The notes under the pieces are model-generated. The model had not been told where the DNA came from. It made no database searches and was given only the letters and a program-made list of their open reading frames with translations. The translations under genes and the position numbers were made by a program. A stretch of DNA of 64,000 nucleotides, taken from Azonexus hydrophilus (GTDB lineage: Bacteria; Pseudomonadota; Gammaproteobacteria; Burkholderiales; Rhodocyclaceae). The stretch is from assembly GCF_905120355.1 (NCBI RefSeq), contig NZ_CAJHOB010000010.1:53299-117298 (forward strand), written 5' to 3'. Every line of letters starts with the position of its first letter. The first letter of the stretch is position 1. Of the stretch, positions 20,551 to 28,981 are shown piece by piece.

Positions 20551-21852
20551 ATGGCTGGTGGAACTTACGAAAAATACAAATCGGACGGCTCGCTGGGCGG
20601 TAACGTCCTGGAGTGGGTGGATGCCCGTTTCCCGGCAACTTCCATGTGGAAGGGCCATTTGTCCGAATACTACGCACCGAAGAACTTCAACTTCTGGTAT
20701 TTCTTCGGCTCGCTCGCCCTGCTGGTTCTGGTCATCCAGATCGTGACCGGCATTTTCCTGGTCATGCACTACAAGCCGGATGGTTCGCTCAACGCCGCCG
20801 GTGTTCCGGTTGCCTTTGCTTCCGTCGAATACATCATGCGTGACGTGCCGGGTGGCTGGATCATCCGCTACATGCACTCGACCGGGGCATCTGCCTTCTT
20901 CATCGTGGTTTACATGCACATGTTCCGTGGTCTGATCTACGGTTCCTATCGCAAGCCGCGGGAGTTGACCTGGCTGTTTGGCGTCGGCATTTTCCTGGTG
21001 CTGATGGGCGAGGCCTTCTTCGGTTATCTGCTTCCCTGGGGACAGATGTCTTACTGGGGCGCACAGGTGATCGTCAACTTGTTCGGCGCCATCCCTGTGG
21101 TTGGCAACGACCTTTCCATCCTGATCCGCGGCGATTTCGTGGTGGGTGATGCGACACTGAACCGTTTCTTCTCCTTCCATGTGATTGCCTTCCCGCTGAT
21201 CCTGATCGGTCTGGTTGCTGCGCACATCCTGGCTTTGCACGAAACCGGCTCCAATAATCCGGACGGTATCGACATCAAGGAAAAGAAGGACGAAAAGGGC
21301 ATTCCGCTCGATGGCATTCCTTTCCACCCGTATTACACGGTCAAGGACATTGTCGGGGTGGTGGTTTTCCTGATGGCGTTCTCGGCGATCATGTTCTTCG
21401 CGCCGGAAGGTGGCGGTTACTTCCTCGAAACGCCGAACTTCTACCCGGCTGATCCGCTGAAGACGCCGAACCACATCGCACCGGTCTGGTATTTCACGCC
21501 GTACTACTCGATCCTGCGTGCCATGGTCTGGAACTTCTTCGGTCTCGATGCCAAGTTCTGGGGTGTTGTTGCCATGGGTGCTTCGGTTGTCATCTTCGCC
21601 TTCCTGCCGTGGCTGGATCGTAGTCCGGTGCGTTCGATCCGCTATCGCGGCCCGATCACCAAGGTGATGATTACCCTGTTCGTGATCTGCTTCTTCATCC
21701 TCGGCTATCTGGGCACGCTGTCCCCGTCCCCGATGGGCGAGTTGATTTCGCAGGTCTGCACGGTCTTCTATTTCGCCTTCTTCCTCGGTATGCCGTGGTG
21801 GTCCCGGATGGACAAGTTCAAGCCGGTGCCTGAGCGCGTCACGATGAAGTGA
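20551..21852 (+). CDS. petB: Cytochrome b subunit of the bc1 complex
   Basis: Membrane cytochrome b with two hemes and the Qo/Qi quinone sites. The 433 residues contain His-ligand helices (RYMHSTGASAFFIVVYMHMF and the FHVIAFPLILIGLVAAHILALHE helix) and the Qo-site PEW-type region, here seen after HPYYTVKDIVG. The length with eight helices matches the mitochondrial/proteobacterial full-length type. Confidence 0.97.
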   Translation: MAGGTYEKYKSDGSLGGNVLEWVDARFPATSMWKGHLSEYYAPKNFNFWYFFGSLALLVLVIQIVTGIFLVMHYKPDGSLNAAGVPVAFASVEYIMRDVPGGWIIRYMHSTGASAFFIVVYMHMFRGLIYGSYRKPRELTWLFGVGIFLVLMGEAFFGYLLPWGQMSYWGAQVIVNLFGAIPVVGNDLSILIRGDFVVGDATLNRFFSFHVIAFPLILIGLVAAHILALHETGSNNPDGIDIKEKKDEKGIPLDGIPFHPYYTVKDIVGVVVFLMAFSAIMFFAPEGGGYFLETPNFYPADPLKTPNHIAPVWYFTPYYSILRAMVWNFFGLDAKFWGVVAMGASVVIFAFLPWLDRSPVRSIRYRGPITKVMITLFVICFFILGYLGTLSPSPMGELISQVCTVFYFAFFLGMPWWSRMDKFKPVPERVTMK

Positions 21853-21865
21853 GAGGATGCATAAA

Positions 21866-22585
21866 ATGAAAAAATTTCTGATCGCTCTGTTCTTTGCGCC
21901 GGTTCTCGCCCTTGCCGCAGGGGGTAATGTCCACCTCGACAAGTGGCCAGGCTCGGTATCCGACAAGGCTGCCCTGCAGAACGGGGCCAAGCTGTTCGTC
22001 AATTACTGCCTGAATTGCCACAGTGCTTCCTTCATCCGTTACAAGACGCTGGTGGACATTGGTCTGACGGAAGAACAGATCAAGGAAAACCTGATGTTTA
22101 CCGGCGAAAAGATCGGTGACCTGATGCAGGTGGCAGCCCGTCACGATGAGCAGAAGAAGTGGTTCGGTGCAACGCCGCCGGATCTGACCATCGTTGCTCG
22201 GGCCCGGGGTGAAGCCGGGGCACCGAAGGCGGGTGCGGACTGGCTCTATACCTATCTGCGCACCTTCTACCGTGACGATAGCCGTCCGACTGGCTGGAAT
22301 AACCTGGCCTTCGAGGCAGTCGGTATGCCGCACGTGCTGTGGGAACTGCAAGGAACGCAGGTCATGGATCCGGCGACGCACAAGCTGTCTCTGGCTGTGC
22401 CTGGCAAGATGAGCCCCGCCGAATATGACAAGGCGGTTTCCGACCTGGTTTCGTTCATGGTGTGGATGGCCGAACCGCAGCAGGAATTCCGCAAGACGCT
22501 TGGCTACATCGTGCTGGCTTTCCTGGCGCTCCTGTTCGTCGTTGCTTATGCGCTGAAGAAGGAATATTGGAAAGATATCCACTAA
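21866..22585 (+). CDS. petC: Cytochrome c1 subunit of the bc1 complex
   Basis: Periplasmic heme-c subunit that passes electrons to soluble cytochrome c. The ATG at 21866 gives MKKFLIALFFAPVLALAAGG, a clear signal peptide; GAGAGG (21851-21856) is spaced correctly for it, whereas the in-frame ATG at 21857 directly abuts that site. The 239 residues contain one heme motif CLNCH, the distal Met region, and a C-terminal membrane anchor (about residues 211-230). Confidence 0.96.
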   Translation: MKKFLIALFFAPVLALAAGGNVHLDKWPGSVSDKAALQNGAKLFVNYCLNCHSASFIRYKTLVDIGLTEEQIKENLMFTGEKIGDLMQVAARHDEQKKWFGATPPDLTIVARARGEAGAPKAGADWLYTYLRTFYRDDSRPTGWNNLAFEAVGMPHVLWELQGTQVMDPATHKLSLAVPGKMSPAEYDKAVSDLVSFMVWMAEPQQEFRKTLGYIVLAFLALLFVVAYALKKEYWKDIH

Positions 22586-22604
22586 TACCTTCCTGATCGC
22601 GCAA

Positions 22605-22651
22605 CGGCACCGCGGTTCCGGTTCTACCGGCCGCGGTGCCGAATCTCGTTT
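22605..22651 (+). terminator. Terminator hairpin after petABC
   Basis: Arms CGGCACCGCGG (22605-22615) and CCGCGGTGCCG (22631-22641) form an 11-bp stem capped by an inner CCGG/CCGG stem, followed by a T-containing tract (TCTCGTTTT). It separates petC from sspA. Confidence 0.7.
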
Positions 22652-22666
22652 TAAGGACAATGAATC

Positions 22667-23263
22667 ATGATGAATCTCTACTCGGGTACGACCTGCCCTT
22701 TCAGCCACCGTTGCCGCATCGTGCTCTACGAAAAGGGCATGGACTTTCAGGTGATCGATGTCGATCTGTTCTCCAAGGCCGATGAGATCGCCGCCATCAA
22801 TCCGCACGGCCGGGTGCCGGTGCTGGCCGAGCGCGATCTGGTCCTGTTCGAGCCGAACATCGTCAATGAATATATCGACGAACGCTTTCCCCATCCGCAG
22901 CTGATGCCAGCGGACCCCATCATGCGGGCGCGGGCCCGGCAATTGCTCGTCGGCATGGAACGGGAGATCTTCTCGCACATGGAAATCCTTGAGAAGAACG
23001 GCAAGGGTGCTGACAAGGCGCGGCAGGAAATCAAGGCGCGTCTGACGGAAATCGTGCCCATCTTCAATAAGCAGAAATACATGCTGGGTGATGATTTCTC
23101 CATGCTGGATGTGGCCATTGCACCGCTGCTGTGGCGTCTTGATCACTACGGCATCGATCTGGGTAAGGCCGCGGCGCCACTGATGAAATACGCTGAGCGT
23201 ATTTTCAGCCGCCCTGGCTTCATCGAAGCCCTGACCCCGTCCGAAAAAGCGATGCGCAAATAA
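22667..23263 (+). CDS. sspA: Stringent starvation protein A (glutathione S-transferase fold)
   Basis: SspA binds RNA polymerase and modulates sigma-70 transcription during starvation; it is GST-like but not an active transferase. The 198 residues have a thioredoxin-like N-terminal half (TCPFSHRCRIVLYEKGMDFQ) and an all-helical C-terminal half. AAGGACA lies upstream; two consecutive ATG codons (22667, 22670) are possible. The petABC-sspA-sspB order is typical of beta- and gammaproteobacteria. Confidence 0.94.
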   Translation: MMNLYSGTTCPFSHRCRIVLYEKGMDFQVIDVDLFSKADEIAAINPHGRVPVLAERDLVLFEPNIVNEYIDERFPHPQLMPADPIMRARARQLLVGMEREIFSHMEILEKNGKGADKARQEIKARLTEIVPIFNKQKYMLGDDFSMLDVAIAPLLWRLDHYGIDLGKAAAPLMKYAERIFSRPGFIEALTPSEKAMRK

Positions 23264-23267
23264 AGCC

Positions 23268-23672
23268 ATGGAACTACCATCAACCAAACCCTATCTGCTG
23301 CGCGCCATCTGGGAGTGGTGCTGCGACAACGGTTTTACACCGTACATCGCGGTCAAGGTGGATCAGCGGACGCTGGCCCCGCGCGAGTATGTGCAGGATG
23401 GTCAGATCGTTCTCAACATCGGTCCTGATGCCAGCAATCGCCTGCAGATGGGGAATGAGTTGATTGATTTCCAGGCACGTTTCGCCGGCACGCCGCGCCA
23501 ACTGTCGATCCCGGTGGATCGCGTGATGGCGATTTATGCCCGCGAAAACGGCGCAGGTATGTCGTTTGAAGTCGAGGATGTAGCGGCACCATCCGCCAGC
23601 AATGAAAATACCGACCCGGATGAACCACCACGGCCACCTTCCGGACGGCCTTATCTGCAGCGCGTCAAGTGA
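23268..23672 (+). CDS. sspB: ClpXP protease specificity-enhancing factor SspB
   Basis: Adaptor that delivers ssrA-tagged proteins to ClpXP. The 134 residues hold the substrate-binding domain (PYLLRAIWEWCCDNGFTPYI) and a disordered acidic/Pro linker ending in PYLQRVK, the C-terminal ClpX-binding tail. It begins 4 bases after sspA. Confidence 0.96.
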   Translation: MELPSTKPYLLRAIWEWCCDNGFTPYIAVKVDQRTLAPREYVQDGQIVLNIGPDASNRLQMGNELIDFQARFAGTPRQLSIPVDRVMAIYARENGAGMSFEVEDVAAPSASNENTDPDEPPRPPSGRPYLQRVK

Positions 23673-23676
23673 GCCC

Positions 23677-24039
23677 ATGCGCGAAGCCCTGATCCTGTTT
23701 GCTCACGGTGCACGTGACCCTGAGTGGGCGCAGCCTCTGCGTCAGGTAGAGGCGCGCGTCCGTTCCATGGCGAGCGATGTGTATGTTGATCTGGCGTTCC
23801 TCGAATTCCTTGCCCCCAGGCTTGTCGATAGCGTGAATGCGGCGATTGCACAAGGGGCCGGGCGCATCCGCATCGTCCCGCTTTTCATCGCACAGGGAGG
23901 ACATCTGCGGCACGATTTGCCCCGCTTGGTGGCCGAACTGCAGTCGCAGTGGCCGAAAATCGAGTTCTCGCTGGCGCGGGCGATCGGTGAGGAAGACGGT
24001 GTAATTGCTGCCATGGCGGCGGCGGCACTGCAAACCTGA
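23677..24039 (+). CDS. CbiX/SirB-like chelatase-fold protein
   Basis: Short single-domain protein of the CbiX family, whose members insert cobalt or iron into sirohydrochlorin. The 120 residues show the N-terminal LFAHGARDP with the family His and the ARVRSM...AFLEF pattern, and the IVPLFIAQGGHLRHDLP region with a second conserved His. The ATG at 23677 lies 4 bases after the sspB stop; the frame is open further upstream inside sspB but those codons are not conserved. No other cobalamin or siroheme gene is adjacent, so the metal and substrate are uncertain. Confidence 0.85.
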   Translation: MREALILFAHGARDPEWAQPLRQVEARVRSMASDVYVDLAFLEFLAPRLVDSVNAAIAQGAGRIRIVPLFIAQGGHLRHDLPRLVAELQSQWPKIEFSLARAIGEEDGVIAAMAAAALQT

Positions 24040-24043
24040 ACGC

Positions 24044-24069
24044 AAAAGGCCGACGCAAGTCGGCCTTTT
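24044..24069. terminator. Bidirectional intrinsic terminator
   Basis: AAAAGGCCGAC (24044-24054) and GTCGGCCTTTT (24059-24069) form a perfect 11-bp stem with a 4-base loop, T-rich on both strands. It lies between the convergent cbiX-like gene and the DUF3579 gene. Confidence 0.85.
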
Positions 24070-24087
24070 CTGTCGAGCAGCGGGTAA

Positions 24088-24387
24088 TTATTTTTTGCCA
24101 GTAATCGGGCACACCCCGTCGATGACTTGCAAGTCGTTGTCGTGGGCGAAATTGAGCATGAAGCGGTAGGCCATGGGTTCGATTTCACCCAGCCGACCAT
24201 CGACGAATACCGCCTTGTCACCGTTGTAATCGCCGGGGCCGACATAGGGCGAATATTTCATCTTGCGCTCGGCGCCAAAGGCGGACATGACTCCACACAG
24301 CCGTTCTGCCCAGTCACTAGGGCGGAATTTCCGGCCTTCCTTGGTAACGCCGATGATGATGAAAGTGGTCGATTCTTGTGTTGTCAT
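24088..24387 (-). CDS. DUF3579 family protein
   Basis: A 99-residue protein recognised as the betaproteobacterial DUF3579 family by KFRPSDWAERLCGVMS and the C-terminal VIDGVCPITGKK. No signal peptide or membrane helix is visible. Function unknown; it stands alone between a terminator and an oppositely oriented gene. The family is usually single-copy and near housekeeping genes. Confidence 0.8.
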   Translation of the reverse strand: MTTQESTTFIIIGVTKEGRKFRPSDWAERLCGVMSAFGAERKMKYSPYVGPGDYNGDKAVFVDGRLGEIEPMAYRFMLNFAHDNDLQVIDGVCPITGKK

Positions 24388-24543
24388 TGTTGTGCACTCT
24401 GCGTGTTATGTGATGACGACCTTGTCTCTTGCCGCATTCTAGCAGAAGAGGCTGCTGGAAACGGACGCCGGCTGTGTGGCGTGATTTTGTTCTAAGATGG
24501 AGTCTGTCCGCTGCCCTGAGATCAATCGGCATAATCGGTACCA

Positions 24544-25203
24544 ATGATGACGACGATTTACGCTTCATTCACTGTGGCAAACTGGTCACTGCGTGCTCCG
24601 CAGGAACAGGGGGGCGTGTCGCAGTCTGATCCCGGGAAAAAGGCGGAGGGCGGTACACATGCGAATCAGGCGAGTTTGACAGCCGAGCAGCAAGCGGAAG
24701 TCAGCAAGCTGCAGAAAATCGACAGGGAAGTCCGCCAACACGAAATGGCACACATGGCTGCTGGTGCGGGCATGGTCACCTCGGGTGCCAGCTACACCTA
24801 TACGCGTGGTCCTGATGGGCAGAATTACGCGGTGGCGGGTGAAGTCAGTATCGATACCTCGCCTGGTCGTACACCGGAAGAGACCATCGCGCGGGCAGAG
24901 CGCATTCAGGCTGCCGCCTTGGCGCCTGCTGAGCCTTCATCACAGGACCGGAGTGTGGCGGCGCAGGCGGCGCAGATGGCGGCCCAGGCGCGACAGGAGC
25001 TGGCGGCAGCAGAGCAGGAACAAGGAGGCGCGCCGGTGGAAGCCGGGGTGGCCGATGCAGATCCTGCTGCGCAGCAGTCGCAGGCGGTGGCAGCGCAAAA
25101 AAACCAAGGCATAGCGGCTTATCAGCGTCAGGCGGTGGATGCGGGTGCGGTTGGCGCTCAGCCTTCCGCTTCGCCAGGCGTGCCGATCGATCTGTACGCT
25201 TAG
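24544..25203 (+). CDS. SprA-related putative metalloprotease-fold protein
   Basis: 219 residues with the SprA family core VRQHEMAHMAAGAGMVTSG (about residues 63-81), containing an HExxH zinc-protease-type motif, followed by SYTYTRGPDGQNYAVAGEVSID. The C-terminal half is a low-complexity Ala/Gln/Glu-rich segment (about residues 118-205), probably a coiled coil. No signal peptide is visible. The start is ATG at 24544 (or 24547); no ribosome-binding site is seen. Substrate and role are unknown; the neighbours give no clue. Confidence 0.75.
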   Translation: MMTTIYASFTVANWSLRAPQEQGGVSQSDPGKKAEGGTHANQASLTAEQQAEVSKLQKIDREVRQHEMAHMAAGAGMVTSGASYTYTRGPDGQNYAVAGEVSIDTSPGRTPEETIARAERIQAAALAPAEPSSQDRSVAAQAAQMAAQARQELAAAEQEQGGAPVEAGVADADPAAQQSQAVAAQKNQGIAAYQRQAVDAGAVGAQPSASPGVPIDLYA

Positions 25204-25208
25204 GCTGT

Positions 25209-25234
25209 TGCAGCCAGCGTGATAGCTGGCTGCA
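25209..25234. terminator. Hairpin between convergent genes
   Basis: TGCAGCCAGC (25209-25218) and GCTGGCTGCA (25225-25234) form a perfect 10-bp stem with a 6-base loop between the SprA-like gene and suhB. No T-run follows, so termination strength is uncertain. Confidence 0.5.
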
Positions 25235-25243
25235 GTGGAGTGC

Positions 25244-26056
25244 CTAGCCTGCCAGGTTGGCGGGCAGTTTTTCTTCGATCAGCTTGAGCAACGGCAGGAA
25301 CACCTTGGGTGTGCCGGCGATGACATTGCCGGTTTCAAGGTAATTTGCTTCGCCGCGCAGATCGCTAATCAGGCCACCGGCTTCCGCAATGAGCAGGGCA
25401 CCTGCTGCCATATCCCATGGTGCCAGGCCGAATTCCCAGAATCCGTCATAGCGGCCACAGGCAACGTAGGCCAGATCCAGCGATGCGGCTCCGGGGCGGC
25501 GCTGGCCAGCGGTTTTCTGCGCCAGCTCCTTGAAGATGGACAGATAGAGGTCGACCTTGTCGAATTCGCGGTAAGGGAAACCTGTGCCGATCAGGGCTTC
25601 ACCCAGGCGGGTGCGGCGTGAAACGCGGATGCGCCGGTCGTTGAGAAAGGCGCCGCCGCCTTTGCTGGCAGTAAAGAGTTCGTTGCGGTTCGGGTCAAAA
25701 ATCACCGCATGCTCGATGGTCTTGCCGCGCATCAGGGCGATTGAAACAGCATACTGCGGCAAGCCGTGAATGAAATTGGTCGTGCCGTCGAGTGGGTCGA
25801 TCACCCATTGATATTCGCTGTCACTCCCATCCAGCGCCGGAGAAGCGCCGGATTCCTCTGCTAGAATCCCGTACGCCGGATAGGCCTCGCGCAGCACTTC
25901 GATAATGGCCTGTTCCGCCGCCTTATCGACTTCCGTGACGAAATCATTGGGTTGCTTGCTGCTGACCTTGAGCGAGTCCAGGTCGTTGGAGGCGCGGTTG
26001 ATGATCTGACCGGCACGGCGCGCGGCCTTGACGGCGATGTTGATGATGGGATGCAT
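25244..26056 (-). CDS. suhB: Inositol-1-monophosphatase family protein SuhB
   Basis: Mg-dependent phosphatase; in enterobacteria SuhB also acts in rRNA antitermination. The 270 residues show both family signatures: [15 protein letters not shown] (metal-binding) and [15 protein letters not shown], plus EESG near residue 67. The start codon at 26056 gives [18 protein letters not shown], the normal N-terminus. It is divergent from trmJ across about 70 bases, a typical pairing. Confidence 0.94.
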   Translation of the reverse strand: MHPIINIAVKAARRAGQIINRASNDLDSLKVSSKQPNDFVTEVDKAAEQAIIEVLREAYPAYGILAEESGASPALDGSDSEYQWVIDPLDGTTNFIHGLPQYAVSIALMRGKTIEHAVIFDPNRNELFTASKGGGAFLNDRRIRVSRRTRLGEALIGTGFPYREFDKVDLYLSIFKELAQKTAGQRRPGAASLDLAYVACGRYDGFWEFGLAPWDMAAGALLIAEAGGLISDLRGEANYLETGNVIAGTPKVFLPLLKLIEEKLPANLAG

Positions 26057-26128
26057 GGCGATTTGGCAAAGAGCGACCGGTCGCCGGTGGCGATCGATAC
26101 AAATTTTGGAAAGCGCGAATTTTACACC

Positions 26129-26890
26129 ATGAAGCCAGAGGCACTGTTGTCCCGCATTCGGGTGGTGTTATGCCGCCCCAGTCATCCAGGCAATATTGGT
26201 GCTGCGGCGCGGGCAATGAAAACCATGGGCCTGCATGACCTCTGTCTGGTGGCGCCGCGCCAGTTTCCTGATGCGGAAGCAACAGCGCGGGCGACGGGGG
26301 CAGTGGATGTCCTGGAACGGGCGCAACAGGTCGATAGCCTGGCGGAAGCACTGCAGGCCAGCGTATTTTCTGTTGCGCTGAGCGCCCGTCAGCGTGACCT
26401 TGGGCCGCGCCTCGGGGCGCCACGTGCGGTAGTCGCGGAACTGCTGGCGTGTGCGGCAAACGGCCCGGTGGCGTTGGTATTCGGTAACGAAAGCAGCGGT
26501 CTGGCGAACGAGGAAATCATGCAGTGCCAGGCGGCGGTGACTATTCCCACTAATCCTGAGTTCAGCTCGCTCAATCTGGGCGCGGCAGTGCAGCTTCTGT
26601 GCTATGAGTGCCGCATGACGGCCTTTGCCGGTGCGGCGCCCTTGCCGGATGCAGGTGTGACGCCGTTGGGCGGGGAGCCAGCGAGTCATGCTGAAATCGA
26701 GGGTTTTTACACGCACCTGACGCAGATCATGCAGGACACGGGCTTCTACAATCCGCAGCAGCCCGGACGGCTGCTGGCCAAGCTGCGCCGCCTGTTCGGG
26801 CGGGCGGGGCTGGAGCGTGACGAGGTGAATATCCTGCGCGGTATTCTGAGCGCCACGCAAAAACCGACCCGGCACGGTCGTCAGGACTGA
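26129..26890 (+). CDS. trmJ: tRNA (cytidine/uridine-2'-O-)-methyltransferase TrmJ
   Basis: SPOUT-family enzyme that methylates the 2'-OH of nucleotide 32 in the anticodon loop. The 253 residues show motif 1 ([20 protein letters not shown]), motif 2 ([14 protein letters not shown]) and motif 3 ([19 protein letters not shown]). The ATG at 26129 matches the family start; the frame is open upstream into suhB on the other strand but those codons are not conserved. Confidence 0.94.
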   Translation: MKPEALLSRIRVVLCRPSHPGNIGAAARAMKTMGLHDLCLVAPRQFPDAEATARATGAVDVLERAQQVDSLAEALQASVFSVALSARQRDLGPRLGAPRAVVAELLACAANGPVALVFGNESSGLANEEIMQCQAAVTIPTNPEFSSLNLGAAVQLLCYECRMTAFAGAAPLPDAGVTPLGGEPASHAEIEGFYTHLTQIMQDTGFYNPQQPGRLLAKLRRLFGRAGLERDEVNILRGILSATQKPTRHGRQD

Positions 26891-26906
26891 GCTCCTACGG
26901 CGAACC

Positions 26907-27830
26907 CTATGGAATGTAGGGTAAGCGGATGTGTTCGGTGCTGCTGGCGTTCTCCGTCATCTCCCGACACAGGGCACGGAACAGGCTGATGGCCTTGCTG
27001 CCGCGGCGGCTGGCGTGACAGGCAAAATAGAACTGGCGGCTGAAATCGAATTGTGGGGTGGGAATTTCCATCAAGCTGCCGCGCCGGAACGCTTCACGCA
27101 AGGCCAGGCGTGACAGACAGCCAATACCCAGACCGGATTCCACCGCGCGCTTGATGGCTTCGGTGTGTTCCAGCTCCAGCCCGGCGCGGACTTCCTGCAA
27201 CTGACCGCGAATGCCTTGTTCGAAACGGGTGCGGGTACCGGAGCCAGCTTCCCGCAGAATCCAGAATTGCCGGGACAGCGTGTTGTTGTCGATCGGGCCT
27301 TGCCCGGCGAGCGGATGGCTGGGGGCGCAGAAAATCACCAGCTCATCCGCCAGCCAGGGTTCCAGCAGGAGTTCGGAATGGCTGAATTCGCCTTCCAGCA
27401 AAGCAAAGTCACAGGAAAAACGCAACAAGCGCTCGGCGATGGCGGCGGTGTTGGCCACTTGCAGGCGGACAGGGGAATCAGGATAGCGCCGCATGTATTC
27501 GACCACGATCAGCGTGGCGAGATAGTTGCCGATGGTCATGGTGGCGCCGATGGCCAGCGGGCCGGGGCCGCTGCCGGTGAGATAGGTTTCGATCTCGCTG
27601 GCCTGGATGAGCAAGGCTTCGGCCTTGTCGAGCAAACCACGACCGGTTGAGTTGAGGTACAGCGATTTACCAACGCGGTCGAACAAGGGACGGTCGAACA
27701 TGCGCTCCAGTTCGACTAGGGCGCTGCTTGCTGCGGATTGCGATAGCTTCAGCTGCGCGGCGGCGCGCGACACGTTTTCTGTGCGGGCAATGGCAACGAA
27801 GATTTCCAGTTGGCGCAGGGTGTATCTCAT
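26907..27830 (-). CDS. LysR-family regulator (FinR-like position)
   Basis: 307-residue LysR-type transcriptional regulator with N-terminal helix-turn-helix (MRYTLRQLEIFVAIARTENV, then SRAAAQLKLSQSAASSALVE) and a periplasmic-binding-like effector domain. The start at 27830 is chosen because MRYTLRQLEIF is the canonical LysR beginning; the frame is open 132 bases further upstream. It is divergent from the ferredoxin-NADP reductase gene, the arrangement of the oxidative-stress regulator FinR with fpr in Pseudomonas. Regulation of fpr is therefore inferred. Confidence 0.9.
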   Translation of the reverse strand: MRYTLRQLEIFVAIARTENVSRAAAQLKLSQSAASSALVELERMFDRPLFDRVGKSLYLNSTGRGLLDKAEALLIQASEIETYLTGSGPGPLAIGATMTIGNYLATLIVVEYMRRYPDSPVRLQVANTAAIAERLLRFSCDFALLEGEFSHSELLLEPWLADELVIFCAPSHPLAGQGPIDNNTLSRQFWILREAGSGTRTRFEQGIRGQLQEVRAGLELEHTEAIKRAVESGLGIGCLSRLALREAFRRGSLMEIPTPQFDFSRQFYFACHASRRGSKAISLFRALCREMTENASSTEHIRLPYIP

Positions 27831-27933
27831 ATTTATAAAACAGATAAGATTGATCGATATTAACCGTTTTTTCGATAGATGATTTTGCTTTATCCTTGCG
27901 CCCTTCTGTTTTCCTGTCCGAGTACACCGCACC

Positions 27934-28710
27934 ATGAGCGCTTTCATCAGCGAAACCGTCACCTCTGTTCATCATTGGAATGACAGCCTGTTTACCTTCC
28001 GTACTACGCGCGATCCGGCACTGCGTTTCATCAACGGCCAGTTTGTGATGATCGGCATCGAGGTCAACGGTAAGCCCCTGATGCGCGCCTATAGTGTGGC
28101 CAGCGCAAATTACGAAGAGTATCTGGAATTCTTCAGCATCAAGGTGCAGGATGGTCCGCTGACGTCACGGCTGCAGCACCTGCAGCCTGGCGACCAGTTG
28201 CTGGTCAGCCGCAAGCCGACGGGGACGCTGGTGCTGCGCGATCTCAAACCCGGCAAACGTTTGTTTTTGTTCGCCACCGGCACTGGCCTGGCACCGTTCA
28301 TGAGCCTGATCCACGATCCGGAAATGTATGAGCAGTACGAGAAAATCATCCTCATTCATGGCGTGCGCTGGGTGAGCGAGTTGGCGTACCGTGATTACAT
28401 CGAGAATGAATTGCCGAACAACGAGTTTCTGGGTGAGGAAGTACGCGCCAAGCTGATCTACTACCCGACGGTAACGCGCGAGCCGTTCCGCAACCAGGGA
28501 CGGCAGACCGATCTCGTCACCAGCGGCAAGCTGTTTGCCGATATCGGTGAGCCACCGCTTGATCCCGCGACCGATCGCGGCATGATTTGCGGCAGCCCGC
28601 ACATGCTCAAGGATATTTCCAGCATGCTTGATGGCTATGGCTTCCACATTTCGCCGCATATCGGCGTGCAGGGCGATTACGTGATCGAGCGGGCATTCGT
28701 CGAGCAGTAA
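27934..28710 (+). CDS. fpr: Ferredoxin-NADP reductase
   Basis: FAD enzyme that exchanges electrons between NADPH and ferredoxin/flavodoxin, supplying oxidative-stress repair and iron-sulfur assembly. The 258 residues show the FAD-binding RAYSVAS, FFSIKVQDGPLT, NADP-binding ATGTGLAPFMSL and the C-terminal CGSPHML and YVIERAFVEQ of bacterial subclass I. It is transcribed away from the LysR gene across a 103-base intergenic region. Confidence 0.94.
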   Translation: MSAFISETVTSVHHWNDSLFTFRTTRDPALRFINGQFVMIGIEVNGKPLMRAYSVASANYEEYLEFFSIKVQDGPLTSRLQHLQPGDQLLVSRKPTGTLVLRDLKPGKRLFLFATGTGLAPFMSLIHDPEMYEQYEKIILIHGVRWVSELAYRDYIENELPNNEFLGEEVRAKLIYYPTVTREPFRNQGRQTDLVTSGKLFADIGEPPLDPATDRGMICGSPHMLKDISSMLDGYGFHISPHIGVQGDYVIERAFVEQ

Positions 28711-28733
28711 CGACGAAATAAGCGTGTGGCCTG

Positions 28734-28762
28734 TTGGTCGGGAGGCGCAAGCGCGTTATACT
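28734..28762 (+). promoter_or_regulatory. Sigma-70 promoter of speD-speE
   Basis: TTGGTC (28734-28739), 17-base spacer, TATACT (28757-28762). The predicted start near 28769 implies a 5' leader of about 213 bases before speD. Confidence 0.7.
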
Positions 28763-28768
28763 CGCGCG

Positions 28769-28981
28769 CTTGAAAAAAACGCCCGGCCGGCCGGGTGGAC
28801 TGCTGTCAGCGTTACTTTGGCGTGTAGAAGAATGGACACACAACGGAACGAGGGCTCGGCAACAGCCGGCGTAAGTCTCTCCGGGAAATTCTTCTAGCCT
28901 GCGTGGCGCTTGCGGCATGGGGTTGTCTGGCATCTGCCGGGCAGCAACCTGACCACCGTAATACAGGGAGAGACCTGCCGC
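28769..28981 (+). promoter_or_regulatory. Long structured speD leader with a candidate upstream ORF
   Basis: From 5' to 3': a 14-base palindrome of CCCGG/CCGGG type (28782-28795); a perfect 9-bp inverted repeat TAGAAGAAT (28825-28833) and ATTCTTCTA (28888-28896) enclosing 54 bases; a 21-codon ORF from ATG 28832 to TAG 28895-28897, whose start and stop codons lie in the two arms; then a second hairpin with GGTTG (28921-28925) and CAACC (28945-28949) before the speD ribosome-binding site AGGGAG (28965-28970). The sequence features are seen; a regulatory role is inferred. Confidence 0.45.

Noticed and set aside
23602..23676. Upstream extension of the CbiX-like gene into sspB
   Set aside because: The extra 25 residues overlap the conserved SspB C-terminal tail and do not resemble CbiX; the ATG at 23677 fits the family start.
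26904..26922. ACCCTA/TAGGGT hairpin between trmJ and the LysR gene as a terminator
   Set aside because: Only a 6-bp stem, no T-run, and it lies partly inside the LysR coding end.
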